The notes beneath the pieces were generated by a model. The model had not been told where the DNA came from, did not search any database, and worked only from the letters and a program-made list of their open reading frames with translations. Source: an uncultured Gammaproteobacteria bacterium (GTDB lineage Bacteria; Pseudomonadota; Gammaproteobacteria; Ga0077536). From it: a stretch of 64,000 nt of DNA. The position numbers and the translations under genes are program-made. The stretch is from NCBI GenBank assembly GCA_938082545.1, contig CALKCL010000021.1, positions 1 through 64,000 of the forward strand, read 5' to 3'. Below are positions 1 through 9,189 of this stretch, in pieces (the first letter of the stretch is position 1; each line of letters begins with the position of its first letter).

Positions 1-409
1 CCCTGCTCTTTTTTGTGGAGATACACTTTTTAATGCTGGAGCAGGAAACTGCCATAACGGTGGTGATCCAGATGATATGTATATGACCTTTACACATCAG
101 CTCTCCGTCCTGCCTGACAGCACCCGAATCTATCCAGGCCATGACTATATCGATAATAATCTGAGATTTACGTTAGACCGTGAGCCTGACAATGAGGCTG
201 CACAACAAATTTTACAGAAAACAGAAATGCAAGACTTGGACAAAGCTTTAATATCCACCCTAGGTTTAGAAAAGGAAATCAACACATTTTTTCGTTTGCA
301 AAATCCGACTGTTATAGCAAGATTGCGCGACAAATTTGAAGAACTTCCTGAGCAGGTCGACGCGAGAACTGTCTTTTTAAAGCTTAGAGAATTACGTAAT
401 ACCTGGTAG
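1..409 (+). CDS. MBL-fold hydrolase, glyoxalase II-like (C-terminal part, 5' end outside window)
   Basis: The reading frame is open from base 2, so the gene enters from the left edge and the ATG at 77 is internal. The visible part starts with an FCGDTLF stretch, the metal-binding Asp motif of hydroxyacylglutathione hydrolases. It continues with a LPDSTRIYPGHDY segment that carries the last metal-binding His and the NLRFTL stretch typical of the GloB C-terminal domain. The expected role is hydrolysis of S-lactoylglutathione or a related thioester in the cytoplasm. The HxHxDH motif lies outside the window, so full function cannot be verified. The C-terminus is somewhat unlike E. coli GloB, so another glyoxalase II-like thioesterase is possible. 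Confidence 0.75.
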   Translation, partial: PALFCGDTLFNAGAGNCHNGGDPDDMYMTFTHQLSVLPDSTRIYPGHDYIDNNLRFTLDREPDNEAAQQILQKTEMQDLDKALISTLGLEKEINTFFRLQNPTVIARLRDKFEELPEQVDARTVFLKLRELRNTW

Positions 410-572
410 TCCCAGCCATGTATAGTAAGATGGGGTTGCGGTGTGCAGAGATTACACTAGAGTGTCGTGTTTTTTAGCGTATAAGGACATGTTCCCACCT
501 CGCGACAGTATAATAAAAACGTACAACACAATATGCAGAACAGAAGTAAAATTCACAATTAGTAGATAAAGA

Positions 573-3185
573 ATGCCAGAGAAAAACTCGTCAATAATAT
601 CCGTGGAAAGTCTGAAGTCTGCGCACGCAAAAATATTGAATACGGCTGAGAAAAGGCTTTATGGACGACAAGGAGGAAGAGCAATCGTGAAAATGCTCAG
701 TTCTTCTGTGGATACTTTTTTAATTGATCTTTGGTCTCAAGTGGGTGGCAGTGATCATGCTAATGTTGACCTTGTAGCAGTAGGCGGTTATGGCCGGTCA
801 GAGCTTTGTCCTCACTCTGACTGGGATATTCTTTTCTTGGTAGCTGAAGGCCGCAACACTAATCTAAATCAAAGAATTCAGTCTTTCATTCAATGTATAT
901 GGGACTCTGGAGCAGTGTTGGGTCACGCCGTAAGGACGCCTAGAGAAGCACGTGAATTCAGTAAGACAGATCATCATAGCCGTACAGCATTGATGGAGAG
1001 CCGACTTCTTAGTGGTTCCGGCATGCTATATAAACAGCTACAAAACTCTATCCATCCCCAACATTGGAGTAAGAAACAACGATTGGACTTTTGCATCACA
1101 AAAATGGAAGAGTGCAAAGTTCGAAGACGCTCTCAGGGCGGGACTGCTTTTGTGATGGAGCCAGACTGCAAGAATGGTCAAGGTGGTTTGAGAGATGTCA
1201 ACACAATTTTTTGGCTTGCTATGGGGTGGTATGGGGTGCCTAAAGCGAGAGAGTTATTGCGAAAAGGGTTGGTAGATGAAGCTGAGTTTAGCGGGTTTGT
1301 GAGTGGAAGAGATTTTTTATGGCGCGTACGCTCAGGTCTACATTTTCTTGCCGGTAGAGAGAACGATCGCTTGCTTTTTAGTTATCAACCAGAATTAGCT
1401 ACGAGCTTTCGTTACCGTGATAGCGAAAAATCTAGTGCGGTCGAGCGTTTTCTTAAGAATTATTTTTTAAATGTAAGACGAATAGACGATCTTACCAGTT
1501 TGTTTCTACAACACTTCGAAGAGGAAATGTCTCCAGCTTCGAGATTTTCGCGGCGTATTTCTTTAGGACGGGGTATGCAACTCAGGAAGAATCAAGTCGG
1601 CGTTTCTGATGTAAGTGAGTTTACCGCAGACCCATTAAATCTCCTCAGTATCTTTAGTCTAGCACAAGAAAAAGAGAGATATTTAGATAGTAAGGCATTG
1701 CGTATCATTAAGAAAAATGCAGCGCTTGTAAATTCTGAAGTCCGTAACTCGCGAGAAGGGAATAGCATTTTTTTAAGCATTCTGCGTTCGGACAGGAATG
1801 TGACTGCGGCTCTGAGTCAAATGCACGAAACTGGAATTCTAGGACAATTTTGCCCGGAGTTTAAGAGAATTACCGGTCACGGGCAGTTTGACCGATACCA
1901 CCATTACACTGTAGATGCTCACACTATCCGCGCTATAGATATCTTACGTGATTTTAGGACAGGGAGTGGTCAATATATCGAGATGCCGTTGGCTTCGCAG
2001 CTTATGAGAGAACTGGAACGTCCAGAATTACTCTATGTAGCTTTGTTATTTCATGACATAGCAAAAGGTCGAGGTGGAGATCACTCGGTTCTAGGTGAGA
2101 GCTTAGCTAAGAAATTTTGTAAAAGACTAAGACTGTCGAGTGATGATCAGGAGATTGTTGGTTGGCTAGTACTACATCACCTTCGTTTATCTAAAACTGC
2201 GCAACATTACGACCTTACTGATCAAGAGGTCATTGTCGATTTTAGCAACTTTGTGGGTGATCGAGAACGGCTCATCTATCTGTTTGTTCTGACTGTGGCG
2301 GATGTAACAGCTGTTGGCCCGGGTACTTGGACGGAATGGAAAGGACATCTTTTTACTCAACTATTTCGCGCTTCAGAATCTTATTTAAGGATGGGCGAGG
2401 CGGCGCCAATAGATGAATTAGAGCGATTGCGTATCAGAAAGGAAAGTGTTTTAAAAAACACAACCTCGGTTGAGAAAAAAATAGTTGGTAGAATATTAGA
2501 CGTTTTGACTAATACGTTGGTTATGCGCTATACCCCTGCTTTTCTTTTGATATTATGCCGCCTGCTTGAGAAGGAATCTGGTGTTCATTTCATCTCTAAT
2601 AAAGAGAGTGGATATACTCAGATACTGACATGGGGAATAGATAGATCAAGATTGTTTTTCGAGCTAACCTCAACACTTGCTGATGCCAGCACTATTGTCC
2701 TTGTGGCTCATGCGTATGCATTGCGAGATGGAAGAGTTTTAGATGAGTTTCAGATTACAGACGCAAAAGGTGCCGCAATTACCGAAAAAGGACAGTTAGA
2801 AAGGATTAAGCAGAGGGTTATCGATGCCCACTCTGGCAGGGTTTATCAGGTCTCTCAGGATTCAGTGAAGTTTGATGTGCTTATGGAGTCTGTACCAGTA
2901 AGTGTTAGATACCATAAAGCCGCCGCATCAAGCGTCACAGCGGTAGAAGTTGTCGCGGCTGACCGAAAAGGATTGTTGTCTCTACTGGCAAAAGCAATTT
3001 CTGATGTGGGCGTGAGTATTCGCGGTGCGAATATCACTACCTTCGGAGCACAAGCTGTTGATGTTTTTTTCTTAACCGATCAAGATGGCAAGAAGCTAGA
3101 CAAGAGTACCTTGGCTAGCGTGATCACCAGTTTAGATTCTATCGCCCAGCTAGAAAGAACTTACCAGACGAAGCTAGAGGATTAG
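573..3185 (+). CDS. glnD: Bifunctional PII uridylyltransferase / uridylyl-removing enzyme GlnD
   Basis: This 870-residue protein is close to the usual GlnD length. The nucleotidyltransferase motif GGYGRSEL followed by SDWD lies at about residues 71-85. The HD-domain motif FHDIAKGRGGDHS, for the uridylyl-removing activity, lies near residue 490. The last ~180 residues hold two ACT domains, the final one containing the ADRKGLLSLLAKAI stretch, which sense glutamine. GlnD uridylylates and deuridylylates PII proteins and so sets nitrogen status. The gene stands alone: 163 bases separate it from the upstream hydrolase, and the next gene is convergent. No strong Shine-Dalgarno sequence precedes the ATG. 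This is a housekeeping gene and one of the most secure calls in the window. Confidence 0.97.
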   Translation: MPEKNSSIISVESLKSAHAKILNTAEKRLYGRQGGRAIVKMLSSSVDTFLIDLWSQVGGSDHANVDLVAVGGYGRSELCPHSDWDILFLVAEGRNTNLNQRIQSFIQCIWDSGAVLGHAVRTPREAREFSKTDHHSRTALMESRLLSGSGMLYKQLQNSIHPQHWSKKQRLDFCITKMEECKVRRRSQGGTAFVMEPDCKNGQGGLRDVNTIFWLAMGWYGVPKARELLRKGLVDEAEFSGFVSGRDFLWRVRSGLHFLAGRENDRLLFSYQPELATSFRYRDSEKSSAVERFLKNYFLNVRRIDDLTSLFLQHFEEEMSPASRFSRRISLGRGMQLRKNQVGVSDVSEFTADPLNLLSIFSLAQEKERYLDSKALRIIKKNAALVNSEVRNSREGNSIFLSILRSDRNVTAALSQMHETGILGQFCPEFKRITGHGQFDRYHHYTVDAHTIRAIDILRDFRTGSGQYIEMPLASQLMRELERPELLYVALLFHDIAKGRGGDHSVLGESLAKKFCKRLRLSSDDQEIVGWLVLHHLRLSKTAQHYDLTDQEVIVDFSNFVGDRERLIYLFVLTVADVTAVGPGTWTEWKGHLFTQLFRASESYLRMGEAAPIDELERLRIRKESVLKNTTSVEKKIVGRILDVLTNTLVMRYTPAFLLILCRLLEKESGVHFISNKESGYTQILTWGIDRSRLFFELTSTLADASTIVLVAHAYALRDGRVLDEFQITDAKGAAITEKGQLERIKQRVIDAHSGRVYQVSQDSVKFDVLMESVPVSVRYHKAAASSVTAVEVVAADRKGLLSLLAKAISDVGVSIRGANITTFGAQAVDVFFLTDQDGKKLDKSTLASVITSLDSIAQLERTYQTKLED

Positions 3186-3193
3186 CCGAGTGA

Positions 3194-3580
3194 TTATGGC
3201 TTTTGTTTGCGCATTGAGTTCTTGATTAATATTTTACCGTCTTTGAATGTGTAGACGTCACATCCTCTAGCTTTTACCTTTGTTCCATCTGTCTTTCTCG
3301 TGCCAGTAAAAATCCATTCGCTACAACCGCGGTCACCCAAAATTATGTCTTCTCCGACTGCTTCAAAGTGAGCATCTGGGTAACCAATCCAGAGACTCGC
3401 AAATCCCTCTCGTACTTTTTCAGTTCCCGTCCATAACGCGCCTTCAGTTTCTAAACCTACTGATGCCATAAATACGCAGTCGTCGGCCATATGACTCATT
3501 AATTTATCTATATCCTTGTCATTCCAGGCTTGTGTAAATGATGCGAGGAATTCTGGAGTGACTTGATTTTCTTGTGCCAT
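3194..3580 (-). CDS. NTF2-like / SnoaL-like domain protein
   Basis: The 128-residue product has the shape of an NTF2-like fold. An N-terminal helix with FTQAWNDKDIDKLMSHMADDC is followed by strands ending in DVYTFKDGKI, as in SnoaL and ketosteroid-isomerase-like proteins. The frame is open further upstream to 3712, but I place the start at the ATG ending at 3580. An AAGGAAAG ribosome-binding site lies just upstream and the family homology begins there. The last 8 bases before glnD separate the two convergent genes. The substrate is unknown; members of the fold isomerise, hydrolyse or simply bind small molecules. Confidence 0.75.
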   Translation of the reverse strand: MAQENQVTPEFLASFTQAWNDKDIDKLMSHMADDCVFMASVGLETEGALWTGTEKVREGFASLWIGYPDAHFEAVGEDIILGDRGCSEWIFTGTRKTDGTKVKARGCDVYTFKDGKILIKNSMRKQKP

Positions 3581-3779
3581 GACGTGGTTGCTTTCCTTAT
3601 TCGATTTAAAATAAAGTATGTAGCCAGAAGTATGGCTAAATCCTAGTGCTGTTCTGTTTGCTGATAGGTCTTCCCTAAGTATAAAATATTGTTGTGCGAT
3701 CCAGCAAGGCAATTTCTTACAATCTTGGTGTGATTGGCAGCGTCTACAACGTCATAGTTAGAATAAGAGGATAAGGTTT

Positions 3780-5285
3780 ATGACAGTAAAGCGACCGAAT
3801 TTGGACGAGATACAAGCCATTGGTAAGCAAATACATATGCAGCTGGATTCGGAAGAAGCGAAAACTCTGAAAGGGCTGCTTGAGAGCAACCTCGCCGTTT
3901 ACGATGTGTTAGATAGTATTCCAGAAGATGTGCCGCCGATACTCTATCCGAGAGATTCGGGTTTTGAACCAGATAAAGAAGACAACTCGTATAATGCCTG
4001 GTATTGGAAGACGGAGATACAAGGTGAATTAACAGGTCCGTTACGGGGTAAGCGGATTGCGTTCAAAGATAATATTATGGTGGCGTCCACTCCGATGATG
4101 AACGGCTCTTCGACCTTAGAAGGGTACATTCCTGAAGTAGATGCGACTGCAGTGACGCGAGTACTCGCATCTGGAGGCACAGTAGTAGGAAAGGCGCATT
4201 CAGAATATTTCTGCACTTCTGGAGGAAGCCACACGAATGCGAAAGGACCTGTGTTAAATCCGCATGACATCAGTCGTACTGCAGGAGGATCGTCGAGTGG
4301 TTGTGGGGCGCTGTTAGCAGCTGGTGAGATCGATATGGCAGTTGGTACCGATCATGGGGGTTCATGCCGAATTCCCGCTTCTTTCTGCGGTGTCGTGGGG
4401 CTGAAACCAACCTTTGGCTTGGTTCCATACACTGGAGTCATGCCTATCGACATGACCATTGACTACGTCGGGCCTATGACTAAAAGTGTTGAAGATAACG
4501 CTTTGCTTTTGGGTGTTCTGGCTGGTGCAGATGGCGTTGATAACAACCAGGCTAGAATCCAGGTCAGTAATTATTTAGATGGTTTGGACGAAGGGGTCAG
4601 CGGTTTGAGGATCGGTGTGGTGAGAGAGGGCTTTGGGCACGACAACTCTGATCCTCAGGTAGATCTATGTGTTCGCAATGCTGCCGCTAGATTGAAAAGT
4701 TTAGGAGCAGAGGTTGAAGAAATTTCAATTCCTATGCATTCGGTTAGCACGGCTATATGGACACCTATCTATATAGAAGGGTTAGTCGATTCTATGATGC
4801 ATGATAATGGCTATGGTAAGAACAGAAGAGGTGGGTATGTGGCGAGTTTGATGTCCTACCATTCGAATTGGAGAACTCAAACTCATAAATTCGGTCCACA
4901 AACTAAGCTGGTTATGCTGACCGGTGAGTATATGAGCCAGACTTATGGTGGAAAGTATTATGCCAAAGCTCAGAACTTGCGTTCTCGTCTGACGGCAGCT
5001 TACGATGAAGCGCTTTCAAAATGTGATATTTTATTGATGCCAACACTGCCTATCACAGCACCACCTATCCCTGCGTCTTCGGCATCGCCCGAGGAGATCG
5101 TCTCTCGAGCTCTTGAAATGGTGCCTAATACCCCAGCGACAGATTTGACTGGACACCCATCCATTTCGATACCCTGCGGAGAAGTAGAGAACCTACCCGT
5201 TGGATTAATGTTGGTTGGGCGTCATTTTGAAGAGAAGTTGGTCTATAAAGCTGCCTACGCTTTTGAGCAATCCGAAAGTAATTAA
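3780..5285 (+). CDS. Amidase signature-family amidase (nitrile-pathway amidase type)
   Basis: This 501-residue amidase-signature enzyme should hydrolyse an amide to acid and ammonia through a Ser-cisSer-Lys triad. The residues are visible: Lys96 in FKDN, Ser171 in GGSSSGCG and Ser195 in DHGGSCRIPA. These are the numbers I recall for the Rhodococcus N-771 amidase that works after nitrile hydratase. The N-terminal ~90-residue extension with a DVLDSIPED segment and the C-terminal TDLTGHPSISIP and VGRHFEE stretches also match that subgroup. No nitrile hydratase is present in the window. The gene is followed after 18 bases by an alpha/beta hydrolase and the two probably form one transcript. The substrate is unknown. 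Confidence 0.9.
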   Translation: MTVKRPNLDEIQAIGKQIHMQLDSEEAKTLKGLLESNLAVYDVLDSIPEDVPPILYPRDSGFEPDKEDNSYNAWYWKTEIQGELTGPLRGKRIAFKDNIMVASTPMMNGSSTLEGYIPEVDATAVTRVLASGGTVVGKAHSEYFCTSGGSHTNAKGPVLNPHDISRTAGGSSSGCGALLAAGEIDMAVGTDHGGSCRIPASFCGVVGLKPTFGLVPYTGVMPIDMTIDYVGPMTKSVEDNALLLGVLAGADGVDNNQARIQVSNYLDGLDEGVSGLRIGVVREGFGHDNSDPQVDLCVRNAAARLKSLGAEVEEISIPMHSVSTAIWTPIYIEGLVDSMMHDNGYGKNRRGGYVASLMSYHSNWRTQTHKFGPQTKLVMLTGEYMSQTYGGKYYAKAQNLRSRLTAAYDEALSKCDILLMPTLPITAPPIPASSASPEEIVSRALEMVPNTPATDLTGHPSISIPCGEVENLPVGLMLVGRHFEEKLVYKAAYAFEQSESN

Positions 5286-5303
5286 AAAAAGAAGGATACT
5301 ACA

Positions 5304-6068
5304 GTGATTTTAGGACACGAACTTTACGGCTCAGGATCAGAAGGTGTCATCGTAATGCATGACTTCTATGGTTGCCGAGACACTTGGGAATTTGCGCGTA
5401 ATTTTTTTGATACCTCTAGATTCACTTATGCTTTTGTCGAGGTTCGAGGCTATGGAGAGTCCCGCAATATTCTAGGAGACTATACACCTGTGGAAGCGGC
5501 GGCCGATATTCTCGCTTTAGCTGACAATGTAGGATGGGAGAAATTCCATATAGTAGGACATTCGATGAGTGGGATGCTAGCTCAGAGAGTAGTATTAGAC
5601 GGTGGCTCACGTATCAAATCCGCGATACTAAATACCCCTGTAGCTGCCTCTGGGTTAAGTTTTACTCCTGAAGGTTTTGAGATTATTAAAGGCTCGATTG
5701 TTAGCAATGAGATGTTAGAGCAAGCCTTCGATGCTTTGACTGGAGAGCGACTGTGTGATGAATGGATAGCATTTAAGGTTCGACAGACCCGCGCTTCTAG
5801 ATTAATGAAGGCGCAACATGGCTACCTTGAAAGTCTTTCGAATCAGGGGTTTTTAGATGAAATTGAGGGGAATACCACTCCGATGTTAGTTATTGGAGGA
5901 GAGTATGATATGGAACCCTTTACACCAAAGATATTGGAAGAGACTTTTTTGAGTTGGTACCCTAACGCAGAACTTGTTATTTCTGGAAATGCTGCTCACT
6001 ATCCGCAACAGGAGACTCCTGTTTACGTAGCTACGGTAATGAATGAGTTTCTTGCTCGGCAGATTTGA
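5304..6068 (+). CDS. Alpha/beta hydrolase
   Basis: This 254-residue alpha/beta hydrolase fold protein has the nucleophile elbow GHSMSG (Ser87), an acidic residue in GGEYDME and the catalytic His in the AAHYPQQE segment. The start is a GTG at 5304 preceded by GAAGGA at 5291-5296, a well-placed ribosome-binding site. It lies 18 bases after the amidase and on the same strand, so both are likely co-transcribed and may act in sequence on an ester or amide substrate. No signal peptide is seen, so it is cytoplasmic. Substrate and precise class (esterase, lactonase, C-C hydrolase) cannot be assigned from the sequence. Confidence 0.85.
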   Translation: MILGHELYGSGSEGVIVMHDFYGCRDTWEFARNFFDTSRFTYAFVEVRGYGESRNILGDYTPVEAAADILALADNVGWEKFHIVGHSMSGMLAQRVVLDGGSRIKSAILNTPVAASGLSFTPEGFEIIKGSIVSNEMLEQAFDALTGERLCDEWIAFKVRQTRASRLMKAQHGYLESLSNQGFLDEIEGNTTPMLVIGGEYDMEPFTPKILEETFLSWYPNAELVISGNAAHYPQQETPVYVATVMNEFLARQI

Positions 6069-6131
6069 GGCTGAGATCTGACCGCAACATAGGAAGACGT
6101 TTCCCTAGGTATTTCGATGGCTTGAGATATT

Positions 6132-6545
6132 TCAGGCGGGTTTGAAAAAAGGAAGTGTCAACTCTTTATCTATAAGCTCGAAGCCTGCTCGTACAGGAAG
6201 TCCTAACCGAATATTGAGAGTAGTTGAATGTCTGAAGGGAGCTACTAGGCGAGGGCCTTCTTCAAGCTGAACTGTTAACAAGGTATATGGGGCATCGTCA
6301 GAAAATGCAGGGTGAAAAGTATGATGGCAGACTGTCCAGCTGTATATGAGACCTGCCCCAGAAACTTCCTTCCAATCGAACTGCATTGAGTGACAAGCAT
6401 CACACATTGGTCGAGGATAATGCCGCAGGAGTAAGCAGCTCTTACAGCGCTGAATTAAAAGCTTATGAGATTTCAGACCTGTCCAATAGGGCTCGCTCAA
6501 TGTTGTAATGAGTGGGCGTGGTCGGGAGGATATCGTGCTGTTCAT
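6132..6545 (-). CDS. Zn-ribbon / OB-fold (DUF35) protein, thiolase partner
   Basis: This 137-residue protein has an N-terminal rubredoxin-like zinc ribbon (CKSC then CDAC, about residues 34-51) followed by an OB-fold with the GLIYSWTVCHHTFHPAF and DDAPYTLLTVQLEEG stretches typical of DUF35 proteins. Members such as ChsH2 of steroid side-chain degradation bind thiolase-like partners and form hydratase-aldolase complexes, or help acyl-CoA condensing enzymes. The gene starts 5 bases after the stop of the thiolase at 6551-7708 on the same strand, the standard genetic pairing. Here it has no fused MaoC hydratase domain. Role: accessory or structural subunit of the thiolase encoded upstream. Confidence 0.88.
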   Translation of the reverse strand: MNSTISSRPRPLITTLSEPYWTGLKSHKLLIQRCKSCLLLRHYPRPMCDACHSMQFDWKEVSGAGLIYSWTVCHHTFHPAFSDDAPYTLLTVQLEEGPRLVAPFRHSTTLNIRLGLPVRAGFELIDKELTLPFFKPA

Positions 6546-6550
6546 TTTCT

Positions 6551-7708
6551 CTACCGATGTAATATGGCGATGGAGCCATCGCCTAGATCACCAAATCCAG
6601 TCACGAGCCCAACTTCTGCGCCTTTTATTTGGCGTTCACCACAGTGCCCCCTAAGTTGCCGAACAAGTTCATTTATATGGTTCATCCCGGCCATATGTGC
6701 CTCAGACAGCAGGCCACCGTGAGTATTTATCGGTAAACACCCGCTACGCTTTAGAGCTCCACTGGCAACAAAATCACCACCTTCTCCTTTTTTACAGAAA
6801 CCTAAGTCTTCGAGCTGGCACAACACAATATAGGTGAAGCAGTCATAAATTTGGGCGACATCGATATCAGACAGTTCCACGCCAGCATTTTTAAATGCAA
6901 TGGGCGCGGCTTTAGAAATCCCCAAAGTGGTCATCAAAGGACGTTGCGTAATCGCACTAGGAGAGTCTGGATGTCCCTCAGCAACCCCTCCTATATAAAT
7001 TGGTATATGTTTCATGTCACGAGCAGACTCCGCACTACTTACTATGACCGCAGCTGCTCCAAAGCTCTCGAGAGAGCAATCAAATAGTCTCAGGGGATCG
7101 GCGATCATGCGTGAGTTCTGATGGTCATCTATTAGCATTGGCTTGCGCATGATTGCACGGTCGTTTAGTTGCGCGTTTGCTCTACAGACCATTGCTATTT
7201 CCGCAAAATGTTCGCTTTTTGTGCCGTATAATTCCATGTGGCGTCTCGCCATAGGAGCATAAAACTGTGCCGGAGCATTTGCTCCAACCGGCATTTCAAA
7301 TTCTGCAACCACATGCATTTGTGGCATTTCCGCTAGACGCGAAGTTATCCGTCCTTCGTTGCCCATAGCGTTGCTTCGCCCTAGACATACCAGTACATTA
7401 TTTGCCACACCAGTTGTTACAGCCATTGCCGCTGTTTGCAACGCGGCCACTGGACTGGCTCCTCCTAGTGGAGTTGTCGCAGAGTATCTTAGATCGTCGA
7501 TTCCAAAATTTGTGGCGATAGCTTCGGCTGTGACTCCTTGAGAGCTGTAAGGAATAATGCCATCTATATCTTTAGGCGTTAAGCCCGCGTCATTTACCGC
7601 CGATAAAGAAGCCTCTAAAACCAGTTCCAGAGCACTTTTTTCAGTGGACTTATAATACAAGGTCTCTCCCACTCCCGTTATTGTCGAACTGTCTTTAAGA
7701 GAAGCCAT
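6551..7708 (-). CDS. Thiolase-fold acyl-CoA enzyme (Ltp2/SCP-x-like, probable non-thiolytic aldolase)
   Basis: The 385-residue protein has thiolase-superfamily architecture, with an N-terminal DAGLTPKDIDGII segment and a C-terminal NTHGGLLSEAH motif that keeps the catalytic His. The position of the thiolase nucleophilic Cys is occupied by Gly-Gly-Ala at about residues 82-84 (TPLGGASP), so classical thiolysis is unlikely. This pattern occurs in lipid-transfer-protein-like thiolases such as Ltp2, which act as retro-aldolases with a DUF35 partner; that partner is the next gene. An SDR lies 9 bases upstream on the same strand. Likely role: C-C bond cleavage or formation on an acyl-CoA side chain. 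Aldolase activity is inference. Confidence 0.85.
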   Translation of the reverse strand: MASLKDSSTITGVGETLYYKSTEKSALELVLEASLSAVNDAGLTPKDIDGIIPYSSQGVTAEAIATNFGIDDLRYSATTPLGGASPVAALQTAAMAVTTGVANNVLVCLGRSNAMGNEGRITSRLAEMPQMHVVAEFEMPVGANAPAQFYAPMARRHMELYGTKSEHFAEIAMVCRANAQLNDRAIMRKPMLIDDHQNSRMIADPLRLFDCSLESFGAAAVIVSSAESARDMKHIPIYIGGVAEGHPDSPSAITQRPLMTTLGISKAAPIAFKNAGVELSDIDVAQIYDCFTYIVLCQLEDLGFCKKGEGGDFVASGALKRSGCLPINTHGGLLSEAHMAGMNHINELVRQLRGHCGERQIKGAEVGLVTGFGDLGDGSIAILHR

Positions 7709-7717
7709 TTTATGCTT

Positions 7718-8380
7718 TTATGATAGCCCGACGACTGGAATAAGTGCGCCATGAATGTCTTTCGCTTTGTCAGACGCTAAAAAGCACATAAGTTCTGCAA
7801 CACTGACGGGCGAAACCCATGCGCTGAAATCGGCATCAGGCATATCAATTCGGTTTGTGGGGGTATCTATTATGCTAGGTAGTATTGCATTTACATTTAC
7901 GTCAAATGACCGGACTTCTTGAGAAATAGTTTCTGTGAGTCGCATGACTGTATTTTTTGCTGTGATATATGCCCCCATCATTGCTTGCCCTTGAATAGCG
8001 GCGCTTGCCCCAATATTAATTATGGAGCCATTCCTGTTCTCAATCATCTGGGGAAGGGTTGCCGTCACCATGTTGCGCATAGTTTTAACATTCACATTAT
8101 TCATGTGTTCCCATTCCTCTTCACTGGTCATCGCCACTGAGTTGCCCATACTAAAGGCTCCAGCGATATTAAAGATGGCATCAATTTTGCCTTGAGATGC
8201 AAGGCAGGTTTCTACAGCTGCTAAGTCAGTAAGATCAACACAAAATTGAGAAATGCTTTTGTTTGTAAAATCGATGTCTAATTCAACAACTGCCGCACCA
8301 TAGCCTTTCGCAATTTGGGTTGCGGCTTTTCCAAGTGTTCCGTTAGCACCGGTTATTAATATATTTTTCCCGTCGAGCAT
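7718..8380 (-). CDS. Short-chain dehydrogenase/reductase (SDR)
   Basis: This 220-residue classical SDR has the nucleotide-binding motif ITGANGTLG at residues 9-17, a NIAGA segment near 71, catalytic Ser126 (INIGAS) and Tyr138/Lys142 in the YITAK motif. It should interconvert a carbonyl and an alcohol with NAD(P)H in the cytoplasm. It is the first gene of a minus-strand set with the thiolase and the DUF35 protein (gap of 9 bases), which fits a role as a hydroxyacyl-CoA or side-chain alcohol dehydrogenase in the same pathway. The substrate is not evident. The upstream HD gene ends only 22 bases away and may share the transcript. Confidence 0.88.
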   Translation of the reverse strand: MLDGKNILITGANGTLGKAATQIAKGYGAAVVELDIDFTNKSISQFCVDLTDLAAVETCLASQGKIDAIFNIAGAFSMGNSVAMTSEEEWEHMNNVNVKTMRNMVTATLPQMIENRNGSIINIGASAAIQGQAMMGAYITAKNTVMRLTETISQEVRSFDVNVNAILPSIIDTPTNRIDMPDADFSAWVSPVSVAELMCFLASDKAKDIHGALIPVVGLS

Positions 8381-8402
8381 GCCGTCTCTCTTTATTGTTT
8401 TT

Positions 8403-9002
8403 CTATTTGATGGTTGTATAAATCGTATTTTTTGCTTCCGAAAATATTTTTTTAACCATAGGAATAAATAGTTCGATGTCTAACAAGGGTTTTTCTGAGT
8501 CGAATGCAGGCCCATCGTATTTACTAATGAATTCTTCTGTATGGTCATAGTAGGGGGAGCTTTTATATCTGTCACGCATATTTCGGTCCATCCCTAGATG
8601 GTGGAAAAATTGGTACCCCTGAAAAATTCCATGATGTTTTACCATCCAATGATTCTTTTCCGAGACAAAAGGAAATAATATCGCAGCAGCAATATCTGGA
8701 TGATTTGCGCTGCCAAGAGTATCCCCTATATCGTGGAGCAGTGCGCAAACCACATATTCTTCATCTCTCCCGTCATTCGCGGCAAGCTCAGCGGTTTGTA
8801 GGGAATGCTGCAGCCTATCAATGGGGAAACCTCCATAGTCATTCTGCAGTAGCATAAGATGATTTATGACCCGCTCTGGCAAACCAGCGAAAAATTTCCT
8901 GTGTTCTGCCCGTATGATTTCCCAATCATCGGCTGTACTTTTATCCATCGATTTGAAACGCGACTTACTAACATCAGCCGCCGGATGATTTAATGTGCTC
9001 AT
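8403..9002 (-). CDS. HD-domain protein, PhnZ-like putative diiron oxygenase
   Basis: This 199-residue protein has the core RLQHSLQTAELA then ALLHDIGDTLG, the first His and the HD pair of the HD superfamily, with further His residues in VKHHGIFQGY and FFHHLG. A YGG tripeptide just before the first motif, the overall size and the order of motifs resemble PhnZ and TmpB-type mixed-valent diiron oxygenases that cleave organophosphonates. The Glu I recall following YGG in PhnZ is Phe here (YGGFP), so the substrate may differ. No PhnY-like partner is adjacent. The gene faces the thioredoxin-fusion gene across a 187-base divergent intergenic region. A plain HD phosphohydrolase is the alternative. Confidence 0.7.
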   Translation of the reverse strand: MSTLNHPAADVSKSRFKSMDKSTADDWEIIRAEHRKFFAGLPERVINHLMLLQNDYGGFPIDRLQHSLQTAELAANDGRDEEYVVCALLHDIGDTLGSANHPDIAAAILFPFVSEKNHWMVKHHGIFQGYQFFHHLGMDRNMRDRYKSSPYYDHTEEFISKYDGPAFDSEKPLLDIELFIPMVKKIFSEAKNTIYTTIK

Positions 9003-9189
9003 CAGTTAATTCCTTCTAGGTGGGTTTTTTCTCAAAACATGATCTCTCCACCTATTCAAAGATACCTATATTTGGACAAGAAATTAAGGCCTAAGTTGCT
9101 TTCACCTCTTTTTTTACAAGTAGGTGTCTTTATTTGGTTGCGTGGCATAATCATAGTTGGCTGGTTCCAGTAATTTCGATGGAGGTTAG

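Noticed and set aside
3581-3712. 44-codon extension of the NTF2-like protein
   Set aside because: Not family-like, and the internal ATG at 3580 has a good AAGGAAAG site.
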